Shown here in pieces: positions 32,833 through 45,100 of a stretch of DNA of 64,000 nt. Source of the stretch: Phoebastria nigripes (Eukaryota > Chordata > Aves > Procellariiformes > Diomedeidae). The notes beneath the pieces are model-generated. The model was not told the origin of the DNA and did no database searches. It saw only the letters and a list, made by a program, of their open reading frames with translations. The stretch covers positions 186,001 to 250,000 of the forward strand of contig JAYKAV010003064.1 in NCBI GenBank assembly GCA_035582835.1, read 5' to 3'. The position numbers and the translations under genes were made by a program. Every line of letters begins with the position of its first letter. Position 1 is the first letter of the stretch.

Positions 32833-35800
32833 TAATGTACCAACCTACATTTTTTATATCCATCTAAGGCTTCACGTTGCTTCTGTTTGTCTTTTTTTTA
32901 ATATGTCCAGTCAGAGTAACACTGAAAATAAAACACAGATCAAAAGCACCACAGGTTTCCTTTTCGGCACTCTGGAAAGGTGAACTAATCCTTCCAGTTG
33001 CCCTGCAAAGTTGCTCCGAGGTGCCAAGGGGTGAGCGGTGCATCCGCCAAGGTACACACATGTACAGCCCATGTCTGGGTCCTGAGGGGCACCACAGCGA
33101 GAAGGTGCCTTCCACTGACCACAGCAGGACTGCTCCCACGTGTACCATCTAGTACGTGTTGAGTCCTTCCTGAATCACAGCCTAGGGAACAATAAGTAAT
33201 GAGAAGTCTTGGGGGGATAAAAAGAAAAAAAATGCACAGACGGAGAACAGCCGAGGGTCTGGTCCATCTCTTTTGAGCTGGACCTTGTTCGAGGTGCTAT
33301 GTTGGTCCTCCCCTCACCATTTCATTACACTTGTATCTTGGTCATTAAGAATTTCCTAGTAGTGAGACGCATCTCATCCACGTAATGACCCTGACATGTT
33401 GTGCTGCTCTTACTCTGAAAGGAGTGTTGATCTGATCACTTCTCACTCATGTACACCAACCATGGGCCGTGACAGTGGCCTGTCAGCTACGCCCCAAGGG
33501 CATCTCCTGTTCCCAGCAGGCAGATTCTCTTCTAATCTTACATGAGACAACTTGTGGCAGGCAATCGGATGTCAGGGGTTGATGCAAGACAGCCAAGCCC
33601 AGATCTTAACTGATTCCAAGTCACCTGGCCCCAGCTACCTGGTGTTGAGTTTCTCACAGGCAAATACCAGAGAAGTGATTGATGCCAACAAAATTATTAC
33701 AGAAATTCCATTGTTTCCTTCTCACTGAACCTTGAAAGAGGGTTTTTGGACCTAAAGTTAAGGATGACTAGCTAGGTGACTAGCTTTAGGCATTTACCTC
33801 CAGAAGGAATGAAAACCATATTGCTCTGTGGCCAACCCAGCACCACTGAGGGAGTCTGCTCCTGAAGAAGGCAAAGACAAAGATAAAACAGAGACCACAA
33901 CTACACATATACAAGGCTTACGGCCTTGTGATCCCTACTCAGGCAAAACACTCTTGTGTAGCACCTTCCCTGCCCTGAAAAAGAAGTCCTGTGGTCATCA
34001 CAGGAAATTGAGGTTTTAGGCCAGGCCATCTTGGAAAAATACAGAGCTGCTTCGACAGCAAGCCAAAATGATATAATGTTAAAATATATTTTTCAAGATC
34101 CCTTTCTCCTTCCCTGGCTGAGATGCAAGAGGCAAACTTGCAAAATCAGTCTAGATATAGGGAGCAACTATGAGTAAAGGTTGAACTTGGGATTTCAGTA
34201 CTATGACTGCTTGACCCTCAACTCTGGTACATCCGTTGCACTGGAAACACCAAAATAAGCATGCTCCAGTGCTGAGAAGATTATGTTATGTATTGGACTA
34301 AAATGACTCAGGATAAGGTACTTCTGCTTCTCAGCAAAACAGTTCTTCAGAATTTTGTGCAAGAAATGAGAAAAAAAAATCTCTATCATGTCACTTCTTT
34401 CAGACAGCAGCCTTTTTTTTAATAAAATTGCCTCCTTTTTGAACCTGAGGAACCTGCCAGTGTCTGCTGCATCCCACGGGCAGGAGTTTCTCAGCTGAAT
34501 GACACACTGTAGGAGAAGGAAGCTCCTCTGGCTTTGAAGCTGCCACTTGCTAGCTTCCCTTGTGGCTCCCATCCTTGTGGTAGAGGAGACAGTCAACAGC
34601 TATGCCAGCTTACTTTCTCCATGCAACTCATGGTCTTCTCAGCCCCTGTTACAAACCACCACCATCTCTTTTCCACACTGAACGGTCCAAGCCTGCTAAC
34701 TCCTTCCTCACCCCTTTGTCCCACCCCATCGAGAGACCCAAGATGGGGCCAAGGACCTCCNCCACCGTGCGATCCTGCAGCCTGCAGTGTGTGCAGTTAC
34801 TCCAGGGCTGTATCCACCCTACTGCCACTGACCCATGAACTAGCTTCGAGTGTGCATGTATGACCACACTGACTAATTGCAGTGTGGACACATATCCACA
34901 GACTACACCTAAAGCAAACAATATGAAAAGGTATGAGGAAAAATAAAGCAAAAGAGGCCTGCAGAAAATAAATGGTAAGGGCAAGGAAATCAATAGTGCA
35001 AATATTGAATCAGTGATAAAATAGTTTATCCATATATTAAAAACAGCTTCAGAGAACAAGGAAAATACTGACAGAATACCTTCCCACCTACAGGATAAGT
35101 GTTTGGTTGCACATGTCTAAGTGAGAAAACAGAAACTTGCACGCCAGTGTCTTCAAGTAACATTTCTTTCTGCAGGGGCTGTGCGACAGCTTCTCCCATT
35201 TGTCTNTGTGGGTGTGTGTGTCTATATACATACAGATGTACACAGTCTACAGACTACAGGTCAGATTATGCCATGCCGCATCCCCACCAGCCAGCAGTGT
35301 GGCTGAAATCGCTACGTGGTGGGAAGGGAGAACCTTCCTAGACCAGCAGGATTTGCAGGAAGGAGCCAGTCCTGCCCAGTGCTGGAGACTTGGCTCACGT
35401 GCCACATGGGAGCAGACCCAAAGCATGGCAGGTGCAAAGGCTTTGGCCCACCCCTGGACACGTGGATGTCATGCGCGGTAGCCTCCTTGGTATGGTGGGA
35501 TTGACTGAGGGCAGGGATCTGTGGTTATTTGTCCTGAAAAGCAACCAAGTCAGCATACTCCTGCTCACCCCTCTTCACAGCATCCAGGCCATTGCCCTTC
35601 ACAGCAGCACGAGATGCTCTCACCTTGGTGGGCAGCTGGAGTAACTCCATGCCCACCAGGGTTTTTTAGGAAGAGTTTTCATGCAGCACTGGTTCTCGGC
35701 AGAGCCATGCCTGTGAGTTGCCTAACTCAGGAGTGTCCTGAAGGGAATGAGTCATTCAAAATACCTCCTCTCTGGATGAGGAAACAGTTGCTTGGCAGCT

Positions 35801-36553
35801 GGAAATGTGGCATTTGTAATGCCTCATCCTTCCCTGGGGCACTGCTCATTCCTCCCTAAGTGTTGCCTTAACTTACTGAAAGCAATTAGGTTCGAAGCCC
35901 TGGCTGATGTTCAGACCATGCACACGCACAAAGAGCAGGTCATGGTGCCAAGCAGAGTTGTTTGACTCCTATCTCTTGCTGCAAAAACGGAGAGGCTCCG
36001 CTTTTGTCAGGGGAAGAGGTGAGCTGCCAAGCCCCAGCCCCAAGTCCCACAGTCAGGATGAAATCCCAGCCTGTAGCGGCCTCTGAGCCAAGCGAGACTG
36101 AGCAATGGGTTCAAAATGTACGTGCCTCCAAAAAGCGGTGGTACCATCTGCCACACCCCACTTACTACTCTTTCCAGTCCTCCCCTCCCACTTATTTCCG
36201 TTGTCGTAGTGGAGCCTCTGTGCCGTGCAAGACCTGTGCAGGGGTGAGCGGGGTGTGCATCATCTCCCCCAAGCAAAACGGGAGGGGGAGGCCCAACCCA
36301 GGAGCTCCCCAGGCATCAACCCAGCATCAGCAATCCCTCGGGACTTCAAGGGCGTGCAGTAGCCCCGGGAGGTGCTTAGGAAGTCTTGGCAATTTGTACA
36401 GCCATTCACAGCCACTTTTCCTTAAACCCTGAGGAAAAATCAAAACAACTAAGAGGGTTATTAAACAGTCAGAAACCAAAAAGTTTCCTTGGAGAGTGAA
36501 CAGAGTGGCTGGTTGGTTGCTCACCAGGGCAAAAAGTGTTCTGTGTATGTATG
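32833..36553. other. Intergenic region between CR1 and solo LTR
   Basis: About 3.7 kb. No coding sequence with recognisable homology, no RNA gene and no clear transposon. A GC-rich piece near 35.9-36.4 kb gives spurious open frames. Confidence 0.5.
36549..36553 (+). repeat. Target site duplication, left copy
   Basis: GTATG directly before the LTR; identical to GTATG at 37099-37103 directly after it. Confidence 0.85.
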
Positions 36554-37098
36554 TGTCCTGGTTCCGGCTGGGACAGAGTTAACTTTCTTCCCAGTAGCTG
36601 GGGAGGGTGTGCTGTGTTTTGGGTTTGGTATAATAGGAGCGTTGATGGCCCATTGACGTTTTGGGTGTTGCTGGGTGGTGCTTGCACCGGGCACTTTTCG
36701 GCCTCCCATGACCTGCCAGGTGCAGGGGAAGCTGGCGGGGGGAGCATAGGCGGGGTGTTTGACCCAGCTGGCCAATGGGGTATTCCATACCATGTGACGT
36801 CATGCTCAGTATGACTGAGGGTGTGTGGGGGGGCCCGCGGTCCCGGGCTCTCGTTCGGTCCGGCGGGTGATGAGCAATTACATTGTGCATCGCCTGCTTT
36901 GTATATTGTTGTTGTTGTTGTTATCACTGTTACTATTACTGTTTTACTTTGTTTTATTTCAATTATTAAACTGTTTTTATCTCAACCCGCGAGTTTTCCT
37001 ACTCGTGCCCTCCCGATTCTCTCCCCCATCCCACCGGAGCGGGGGGGTGAGCGAGCGGCTGCGTGGTGTTTAGGTGCTGCCAGGGTTAAACCACGACA
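36554..37098 (+). mobile_element. Solo LTR of an avian endogenous retrovirus
   Basis: A 545-bp element that starts TGTCCTGGTTCCGGCTGG and ends GGTTAAACCACGACA, i.e. TG...CA with imperfect inverted ends. It is bounded by a perfect 5-bp duplication (GTATG). Inside are a TATA-like TATAAT near 36628, a GTT microsatellite near 36905, an ATTAAA polyadenylation signal at 36965-36970 and the segment TATCTCAACCCGCGAG that is typical of abundant avian ERV LTRs. No internal gag, pol or env remains, so it is a recombined solo LTR. The 5-bp duplication suggests an ERVL-like or ERV1-like origin; class is inferred. Confidence 0.9.
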
Positions 37099-37103
37099 GT
37101 ATG
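37099..37103 (+). repeat. Target site duplication, right copy
   Basis: GTATG following the terminal CA of the LTR, matching 36549-36553. Confidence 0.85.
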
Positions 37104-37619
37104 TCAAGTGCTGCTACTGGACATGGGTTACTGCGGTGCTGCATGCAGCTACGGGATGGAGCACTGCAAGGTCCAGGCTTCCCCGTGCTTTGGTTACCCC
37201 ATGCTGGGCTGCTGCAGCTGGTCAGTGTTACCCTGCCCTGGGAGCCACTGCTAGCTTTGCACACAGCAGGCTGTCTCCTCAACCAGAAAAGGTTCAAATG
37301 CACAAAGCACTTCATTATCAGCAGCTGAGTACGGTGGGGTCCTTCTACTTCGGTAAGGGTGCCTTTGTTTTGAGGCTACGAATGCATAGGCAAGTGTCTG
37401 TTACAGTTTCTGTGGTTAGCCAACAAGCCTCTGGTGGCCTCAGTCTGTATGGCGTCTAAGGAGAAACCTCCTTTCTGTGGCACAGCAGCATTTAATGGGT
37501 ACTGCCAAACTTGGAGGCAAAAGGGCAAATCAGCTTCAGTTATAGATGGTGTTGCCCATGAAATCCATCCATAGGTCACAGAAAGTCCAACCTCCTGCCC
37601 AGATGTGATGGTCACCAAC

Positions 37620-38045
37620 ACTAGATTGGGTCAGTTGAGGTCTTGTCTAGCTGAGCCTGGAAAACCTCCACGGGTGGAGACTCACTGCCTCTCTGGGCAA
37701 CTAACCTCCTGGTGACATTTTTTTCCCTGATGGCCAGCTTGAAACTCCCAAGACACAACCTGTGCCTGTTGCCTCTTCTTTGCTCTGGCCATTTCTACAG
37801 AGCCGAGCTTGGCTCCGTTGCTTCTGTAATTCCTCTCCAAGCATGTGTCAGCTGCTATCAGGTCAGCCTGGGCCTCCCTGTCTCCAACAAGCCCACATCC
37901 CTCAGCCTCTCCTTGTAGGCCAGTATCTTGGTATGCTTCTGCCAGACCAGTTTCCCAACACCCTTCTTGAACTGGGGGGTCCAGTGCTGAAAACAACACC
38001 CCAGGTACAGCCATTGACTACGTCAGGGCCCTGAGGGCACCGCTG
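37620..38045 (-). mobile_element. Old CR1 LINE fragment
   Basis: Diverged CR1 3' region in minus orientation. Plus-strand remnants include GGAGACTCACTGCCTCTCTG, CTCAGCCTCTCCTTGTAGGC and CACCCCAGGTACAGCC, in the order and spacing of the antisense CR1 3' end seen at 46.2-46.7 kb. The terminal ATTCTATG repeats are not evident. Confidence 0.72.
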
Positions 38046-41000
38046 GGACTGACTGCCCCTGCCCGACCCCCGAGGCCTCCCCCTACACCCACCCATGGCC
38101 CAGGACCCTGTTTCAGATTTTACAGGCAATGGGTGTTAAAGTATCTAGAAACAGACTTGCCTTAGAAAGGGCACTGAAACACCTAGCCCAACAACCGTCT
38201 TCCACCTGAAGCTAGAAGGTGTTGCTTTACAGTCTAAAATACTTTGTTTCTTCCTCAGGACCACATTTTCAGAAATGCTGTCTTCTTGAAATCCTTTCCT
38301 TTAAAAAGTGACGTGGCGCAACACCCCCCACACTTGATTTTTAAAGGCAAACTCCTGGCTTTATGGAAGGCTTCTACCACTGACTTGAGCTCACCCCAGA
38401 TTTTTCTCCAAGACCACGCAAGCTGCAAGCACCATGTGGTTTGCAGTGGACAAGTGCCCGCCCTGCGCAACTCCCCTCCGCAGCTCTTGAACCCCCAAAA
38501 TGAAGGCTTGCTGCTGCTCTTCTGCAGAAGGTGAGCAGAGCACCTGGCACCACAAACACGTCAGGAATAGTACCATTAGTACCCATTTATTTGTAACTTT
38601 ATGGTTTTCTGGTGACAGCCAAGGTCAGAGCCATGGCACAACTCTTCTGGCATGTTGAGTCACTATGACTTCCTTCTTCGAAAACACCCCACTTCTTGCA
38701 ATATTTTAGTGGAATTAAGTGTGTGTGTGACACCCTTGCAGTGTGATTAATATTTAAGGTCTCTGAAGGGTCAACACAGGGCACTGAATCAAATTCCTTG
38801 GAAATTTTAAATATGCCAAGTTCCACAGAACAATCTACCGATCTTATTTATCGCATTTGCAAACAAAGCATCCTTCAAATTATTTTGATATATGCTGTGA
38901 GCAAGATGTTGTACAAACCTTCCAAGTTTCAGTGGCTCCTTGTCAATGACAACAGGGACATTTCTCAGGTTTTAAGTATAGTTCCTTATCTAACCAGTCA
39001 AACTATGCTTTAAGGTTCAACTACAACTATAATTTCATTTGGCTTTGTTCTTTGTAAAGGTATACAAGGTATTATTTACCTTAGAATGTAATACTCTTGG
39101 ACCTTGTTTATACAACAGATTTTTCAAAATGCTTCCCACCATTAATTCAAGAATACTTACTTCAATCTTCGTGAGTGACATCGTAAGCCTTGCTGTTAAC
39201 CATGCATCTGCTTCTTTTACTGTTTAAAGCATGACATGGTATAGCCCTGCTTGAGGAAAATCTGATGAACGAGATGCTGAAAAACCAGGATTCTGTTTCA
39301 GAATGAGGGCAAGGTGCAGGAAAGACTCATTACAGCCAACGCCTGGGAGATGTGCAAACAAAAGTGTATTTTGCTGGAATTTGAGTGGAAATGTGTGCCC
39401 AAGACTCTTCTCTAAAAATACCTCGGCTCAAGAGTGCAAAAACTCCATGCAAGCACACTACTGTAGTTCCCGCATAAGGATAACCCACCTTCTGCCCTGG
39501 TAAACCAAGGTTGGCCATGATCTTCAGCCACCTTACAAGGTCTACCACATTTGAACCGCTCACTCTTCAAACACAGCTCGCTCATTAGTCTCACATCACT
39601 TTTTTGTGTGTGTGTGGTCTAAAATATCTGTAAATATTAAATTTCAGCCACTGAGCTTTTAATTTGGAAATGCGGGCACCCCTTTTTGAGATCACCTCCA
39701 GCCGCATTTTGGATGACCACACATGAACCATTTACCAGAAGTGCACCGCTTTGCCATACAGCAATTGCAGCCTTCCTTGCAGCCCTGGCCCCACGCTGCC
39801 AAGCACCACTGGCAGACGTGGGCCAAACCCTGTGTACGTAGAGGAGAGGGATTCTGCCAAAAAACTCACCCTGCTCGGCAATCTTTTCCTCCCACAGGAA
39901 CTGGAGGAAAACTTGTTTCCATTCCCACATTCAAGTATTTACGTCAGTGAATTTACAGCCCCAGTTTACGTTCTTCTGCCTTAAAAGTGAGCATCATCAA
40001 GTAAAACGCTGCCCACACTTCCTGCACGTGTGCAAACATCACCTAGACCTTGACCTCCAACAATGACTGTAATAAAGAAATGTCAGTTTTGAGATAGGCC
40101 ATGTTAAAAAACTTTCAAAAGGTTTGTTAGGAGGAGGGGCAACAGCCAGAGAGGGAAGAGTCTGGTCCTTCTGCCGTTTGCACAAAGGTGGCCATGGCTT
40201 ACAGCTGGCTGAGAGTTAATAACAAGGGCAAACAAATCAGGCTTGCAGCCTTCATTATTTCTCCATCATGTGCGAAGGTCTAAGGAGACTTGATGTATTT
40301 AGAAATACATAGTCCCTGGTTGTCATCTCCACAGACCTATGAGGGATGCTGGGTCACCACGTCAAGTCCCAGCTTCCCAGGCGGCTGGACATGTCTCAGT
40401 CTTTCTATCCGTGCTGCTACCCAAAGAGCTCCCCAGGTGCAAAGACCCATGTTGGTAAGGAGGAAAGGCACTCAGAGCACTCTGCCCTCTTCCTCACCAC
40501 ATAGGCAGCTCCTCTCTTTGGAAGGGAAGACTCATGAACCCACTGAGGGGAGAGGCAAAGGCCTTGTCCCTCTTGGGACATGGCTGCCTGACGTGATGAG
40601 TTAGACTCTCTTGAAGCAGGGGACTTGGAGCAAACAGCTCCTGGCCTCTTCTCGGGGAAACTGACTTTTTGTCCTTCCGGTAGGAAGAAGGAAAAGGCAC
40701 AAACCCAACTCCAGCGGCATTTCCACCCACAAGTCTATTTTTACACTCCTGTTGGACATGGCGCAGATCTGCTAGTCATGACAAACCTGACAGGTTCTGA
40801 TACGGAGGCTTGCAGAAATCTGTCCTTAGGTTTGCTGCACATGCCACAACTGTGACTCACTTTCTGTGGTTACAAGGCGGCAGAGACAACCTGGCAAGCC
40901 CAGAGCAAACAAGGGTATCACCAGCATAATGCATACATTTATAAGCATCCATTATATTTCTTGATTAGGATTGCAACTAAAAAATTTCCAAGTAAAACAA

Positions 41001-42011
41001 GATGCATGGGCATGGGAAAGAATTCGATACCTTAGAAATGATGATTCCTGACATGTGCACCGTGTCGACAGGCATCTCATCCTGACCACTGAATAATCAC
41101 TGACCCAGAATTTAGCACATGTGTGGGTACCACTGATCTGGTTGATTACATCGCACGAATGGAAATCAGCATCATCCAGAGGTGTAAAAAAAAAGTTGCT
41201 TGAGAAACTCCATTTTACCAAATGTTAAAGCAATTGCCAACTTAAGCGGGGGGATGGGGATGTGTTGAACATGGACACTGTCAGTGAAAGCAGCTGCCTG
41301 TTCACATGCAGCCCATTGTATTCTCTCAGAATTACAGTTTGACCTACACACAGCAGGAATGGCGATCAAAAACCCATCCTGACTAAGAGTTTAAAGGAAA
41401 GAGCAGCAATCTTACAGTGAGTAACATGTCAGGAATGGGTAAGTGGGAATTACAGGTGTCAGATAAAAACGGCAAGTTAAAAGGTGTATGTGAGTGATAG
41501 GGGAAGCTGAAGGAATTAATGAACGGCTCCACAGCCTTACAGGCAGTGGGAGCTTAGGGCAGGCATGGGGCCATTTCAAGAGGCAGAGAGGAAAGTCAGG
41601 AACAGCAGAGCAGAAATATCAGCTGCCTTCAGCATCTACTTCTGATTGCTTTTCTATTTTGGGACAGGTCCTCTTATGGAAAACTACTGATGCACAGGCA
41701 CCTTCCACAGCCACCACNTTTACTTTCAGCCTTCCCTGAACAGGGAAAGCTCCGCAGCCGCAGGGTGTGAAGAGGAGGAGTGGCTGATAAGCCTGTGGCC
41801 CTGATTTCCACAATACTGACTCAGAGCAGACCAGCTCCCTCCGAGGCTGTCGCTGCCACCACACCACTGCCGGCCTGCCGGGAAAGATGCAACCGGCGTG
41901 ACTTTTCAAGTTGGCAGATGAGCAGGCGAGCAGGGGTTAGCAGGTCCATGGCTGGAGGCAGGCCGGCAAGTAGCGAGGGGTGGCAAGGTGCCGCGCCCCC
42001 TCCGGCAGCCA
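38046..42011. other. Intergenic region and probable TMEM42 3' UTR
   Basis: About 4 kb left of the TMEM42 stop. The right end must include the TMEM42 3' UTR, but I found no clearly placed AATAAA on the minus strand. No gene or transposon recognised. Confidence 0.5.
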
Positions 42012-42155
42012 TCACGCCTCCTTCTTCTCCGCTGGGAGCAGTGCCGGCCGGGGCGCAGCTGTGTGCAGCAGCATGAGGCCGCAGAGCGTCACGGCGAGGC
42101 CAACCCACCACAGAGGCATCCACGTTTCCCCGAAGAGAAGCTTGCCCAGGATGGC
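42012..42155 (-). CDS. TMEM42: TMEM42 coding exon 3
   Basis: 144 nt, 47 codons and a TGA stop at 42014-42012. Encodes [12 protein letters not shown], then membrane helix 4 ([17 protein letters not shown]), and the tail ending AEKKEA. Acceptor TTCAG just right of 42155. Confidence 0.92.
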   Translation of the reverse strand, partial: AILGKLLFGETWMPLWWVGLAVTLCGLMLLHTAAPRPALLPAEKKEA

Positions 42156-45100
42156 CTGAAGGAAAAGACAGAGACAAGGCTTTGCTGGGCCAAGCCGCCC
42201 CAAAGCCTCCTGCGCTGCCAGAGCTGTGGGGACTTCTGCTGGGAGAGCCAGTCCTGGAAAAAACCTGCTTGAGGAAACTCCTCCTGGGACTACCAAGAGA
42301 AACGGCTGCTGCGGGTGATGCCGGTGACGACCTATGCTACCATCCAGCCTGGAAGCACAGCCAGATTGTGGTCCCAAAACAGGATTTTGGCAGATGTGCG
42401 TGTGCTTTGCTGCCTTTCCAGCACCTCTCGGGACCCAGATGTCCAGTTGAGTGGGCGACTCCAGTTGATAAAAAAAGGGGCCCCACTGACTTGAGTTTTG
42501 GACACCACCATGAGCTGGCTGTGAGTTGCTGGAGCACAGAAACAGGGCGGACAGCTGGTGAGAAAAGCGAGCAGAAAAAACATGCAGGTCAAAAATGCTC
42601 TTGCTGTCACTAGAGGCAGTGCAACTCCATGCCCAGCTAGGGTGGCTTTGGCTTGTCACAGGTGAGGTGTTGCAAAGGAAAAGAAAGCAAAACAAAGCAA
42701 AGCTCCCAGCTCTGGCTCTCACTGGCAATTAGAAAAGTTCAGTAAACTGTACAGCTGCTGCAAGGCACCGCACTGGGCAGCAGCACCCTTCCTCCTGCAC
42801 CACCCAGAGAAACCCTAAGCCTCTGCCATGAACAACAGGCAGAGCAGCTGAGGCCCGATACAATCATTTCATGTCTGCCTGTAACTCTCCCTTTGCGGCC
42901 AGAGACGCCGGTCACGCTGGGAGGTGAGCTACGACCAGTCACGTCCAGTGTGACTGTTCCACGTCGCTGTGCTCCTCCAGGCTTCAGCGCCTGGGGAAGG
43001 GATCTACTCACCGAAGAGATGAAGTTGGAGGCTGTTGTTGTCACAGAGGCAGTGGCCGAGGAGGAGGAGAGTCGCAGGGCTTTTGCAAAGACCGTCCACA
43101 TCACCGCATTGCACGCAAACACCAAGCCAACACAGCCGATGCGAAGCAGCACAGGCAGCTGTAGGACAAAAGGGAAAACCCCATGTATTTTCACTGACCA
43201 CTCATTCACCCTTACTATTTCACGGGCACTTTGGAGCAAAACCTAATGGCGTGGGCTGGTGTTACACGAATAATGAATATGAATATTATGAAGATGAATA
43301 TATTAAATCACAGAAGGAAACACAGGCGAGGAAACAGCCCTGGATGGAGCGTGACCCTGGTATGTCCTGCTGTGAGTCCAGGCTCAGACCACAAGCTGGG
43401 AAGTGCCAGGACAGTATACAGCAGCTGCCATGACAGAAGCCAAACTCCAGAAAGCTCTCAAGTTCTTGATGTGGTGCACATGCAATCCAGTGAAATGCCC
43501 TTCACTCATTGCTAGATGTATGGAAAAGGATAGAATTTAACCCTGCCAGAGAGGAAGGCTGAAGCTGTACGTGCTGGCGCTGCATGTGGTCCAGGACCCG
43601 TCGGTTGTGAATTCAGGCTGAGACCAGTGTAGTCCCAAACCACTGGTCCTCACCACCTCCCATGACCTGGCCTGCCTTACTGCTGCAGTGATGGCAGAGC
43701 AGGGTCCTCTGGGAGGAAAGTGAAAGCTGAGGGGCTTTGTGTCTTATTTTGCATGCTTGCTGGAGAGCAGGTTTACTGAGAGCTCTCTGCTCCAGTGTTT
43801 AGCAGCAACAAAACCACCTCTGAATTCAAGGGCCTTCAAGGCCAACTAGGTTCTCAAGAAAGATCTCCCTCCTTAGACAACCTGACAAGACATTTAACAG
43901 CCTCAGTCTGAAAAAAGGGCAGAGTTTTGCCTAAAAAGCCTTCACCATTCACAAGTCTCCCCCCACACCCATAGTTTTAGCTGCTGCAGCCATCTCCCTA
44001 GCCCCAGGTGTCATGTACTTGACATGAAGACACCAAGGGAGGAAATCACAGGCAAGAACGACTCTCATAAACACTCAGGGAGCACACGAGGGCAAGGGAA
44101 AGCAAGGCTTTGCCTAAGCCTATAGTGATCATGCCTTCATGGCTCATCACCTCTCTCAGTCCATGGTGGGCTCCATCTTGAAGCAGACAGAAATGTAGGT
44201 ATGAAGCCGCCAACAAACACAGCCGAGAGGTGGCACCAGCCCCGCGGGAATGGCTGCACTGCAGCCCCCTGCCAGTCGCCCAAATCAATGGGGGTCACCA
44301 ACCATGCTCTGCTCCCGCTCAGCAGAAGAAATTATTAACCGCAAGCTATGGGAGGCCACAGGGATTTCTGAAGCAAGTGATGTAGCAAGTACAAAGCTAA
44401 AAGGGAAGGGTCGTAAAGCAAATCCCTGGCCAATGGCTGGCGCAAGCTCTCCGAGGCTAACCCCATCCCAGAGAAGGACGGTTCAGGTGTTCAGCCTCAT
44501 TTTGCCCCACTTGTGGCAAAGGTCTCCAACTTTATCAGGGCAACAGTAAATGATCCAAAATGATTCCCACTAGTGAAGCACTTTGCTTTCCCACCACTGC
44601 CATAGCAAACTCTGCAGAAAGGGATAAGAGGGACAACCTATCCAGCTGCTACTGGCCTTCTGAAGAAGAAACCTGCTGCCATGTTATGGCTCACTGTGGG
44701 ACGAGGTTTGCCGCCCGGCTTCACCCTCTGCCTGTGTGACCAGACAGTTTTACCTTGCTCAGGGCAGCTGTGTACATCCACATACGCCTCTAGTGGCTTG
44801 GCACACTTGGGAGTAAAGAGATGAGAGGAGAAAACAATTCTCTGTGTTTCACCTAAATTCAGTATATTATTTCCAGATCAGAGCGAGCTACTGAGGTATG
44901 CTGCTAGGAAAAAGGGGCTTAAGAAAAAGAGATCTTGTTACTGTCTTTAACCACCTGCCTGAGGGTGTAGAGAGGATGGAGCCCAGGCGGATGGTGTGTT
45001 GGGATATGACAAGAGGCAGCAAGTAAAGATTAGAACAAAAGTGTTGATCTGATACAAGGGAAAACAAAGGTGATCAAATACCGGAACAGAGATCATGGGC

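Noticed and set aside
36821..37459. 212-codon plus-strand open frame
   Set aside because: Starts inside the solo LTR and runs out into unique flanking DNA; not a retroviral or host protein.
42182..42613. 143-codon plus-strand open frame
   Set aside because: Lies in TMEM42 intron 2 antisense to the gene with no recognisable similarity.
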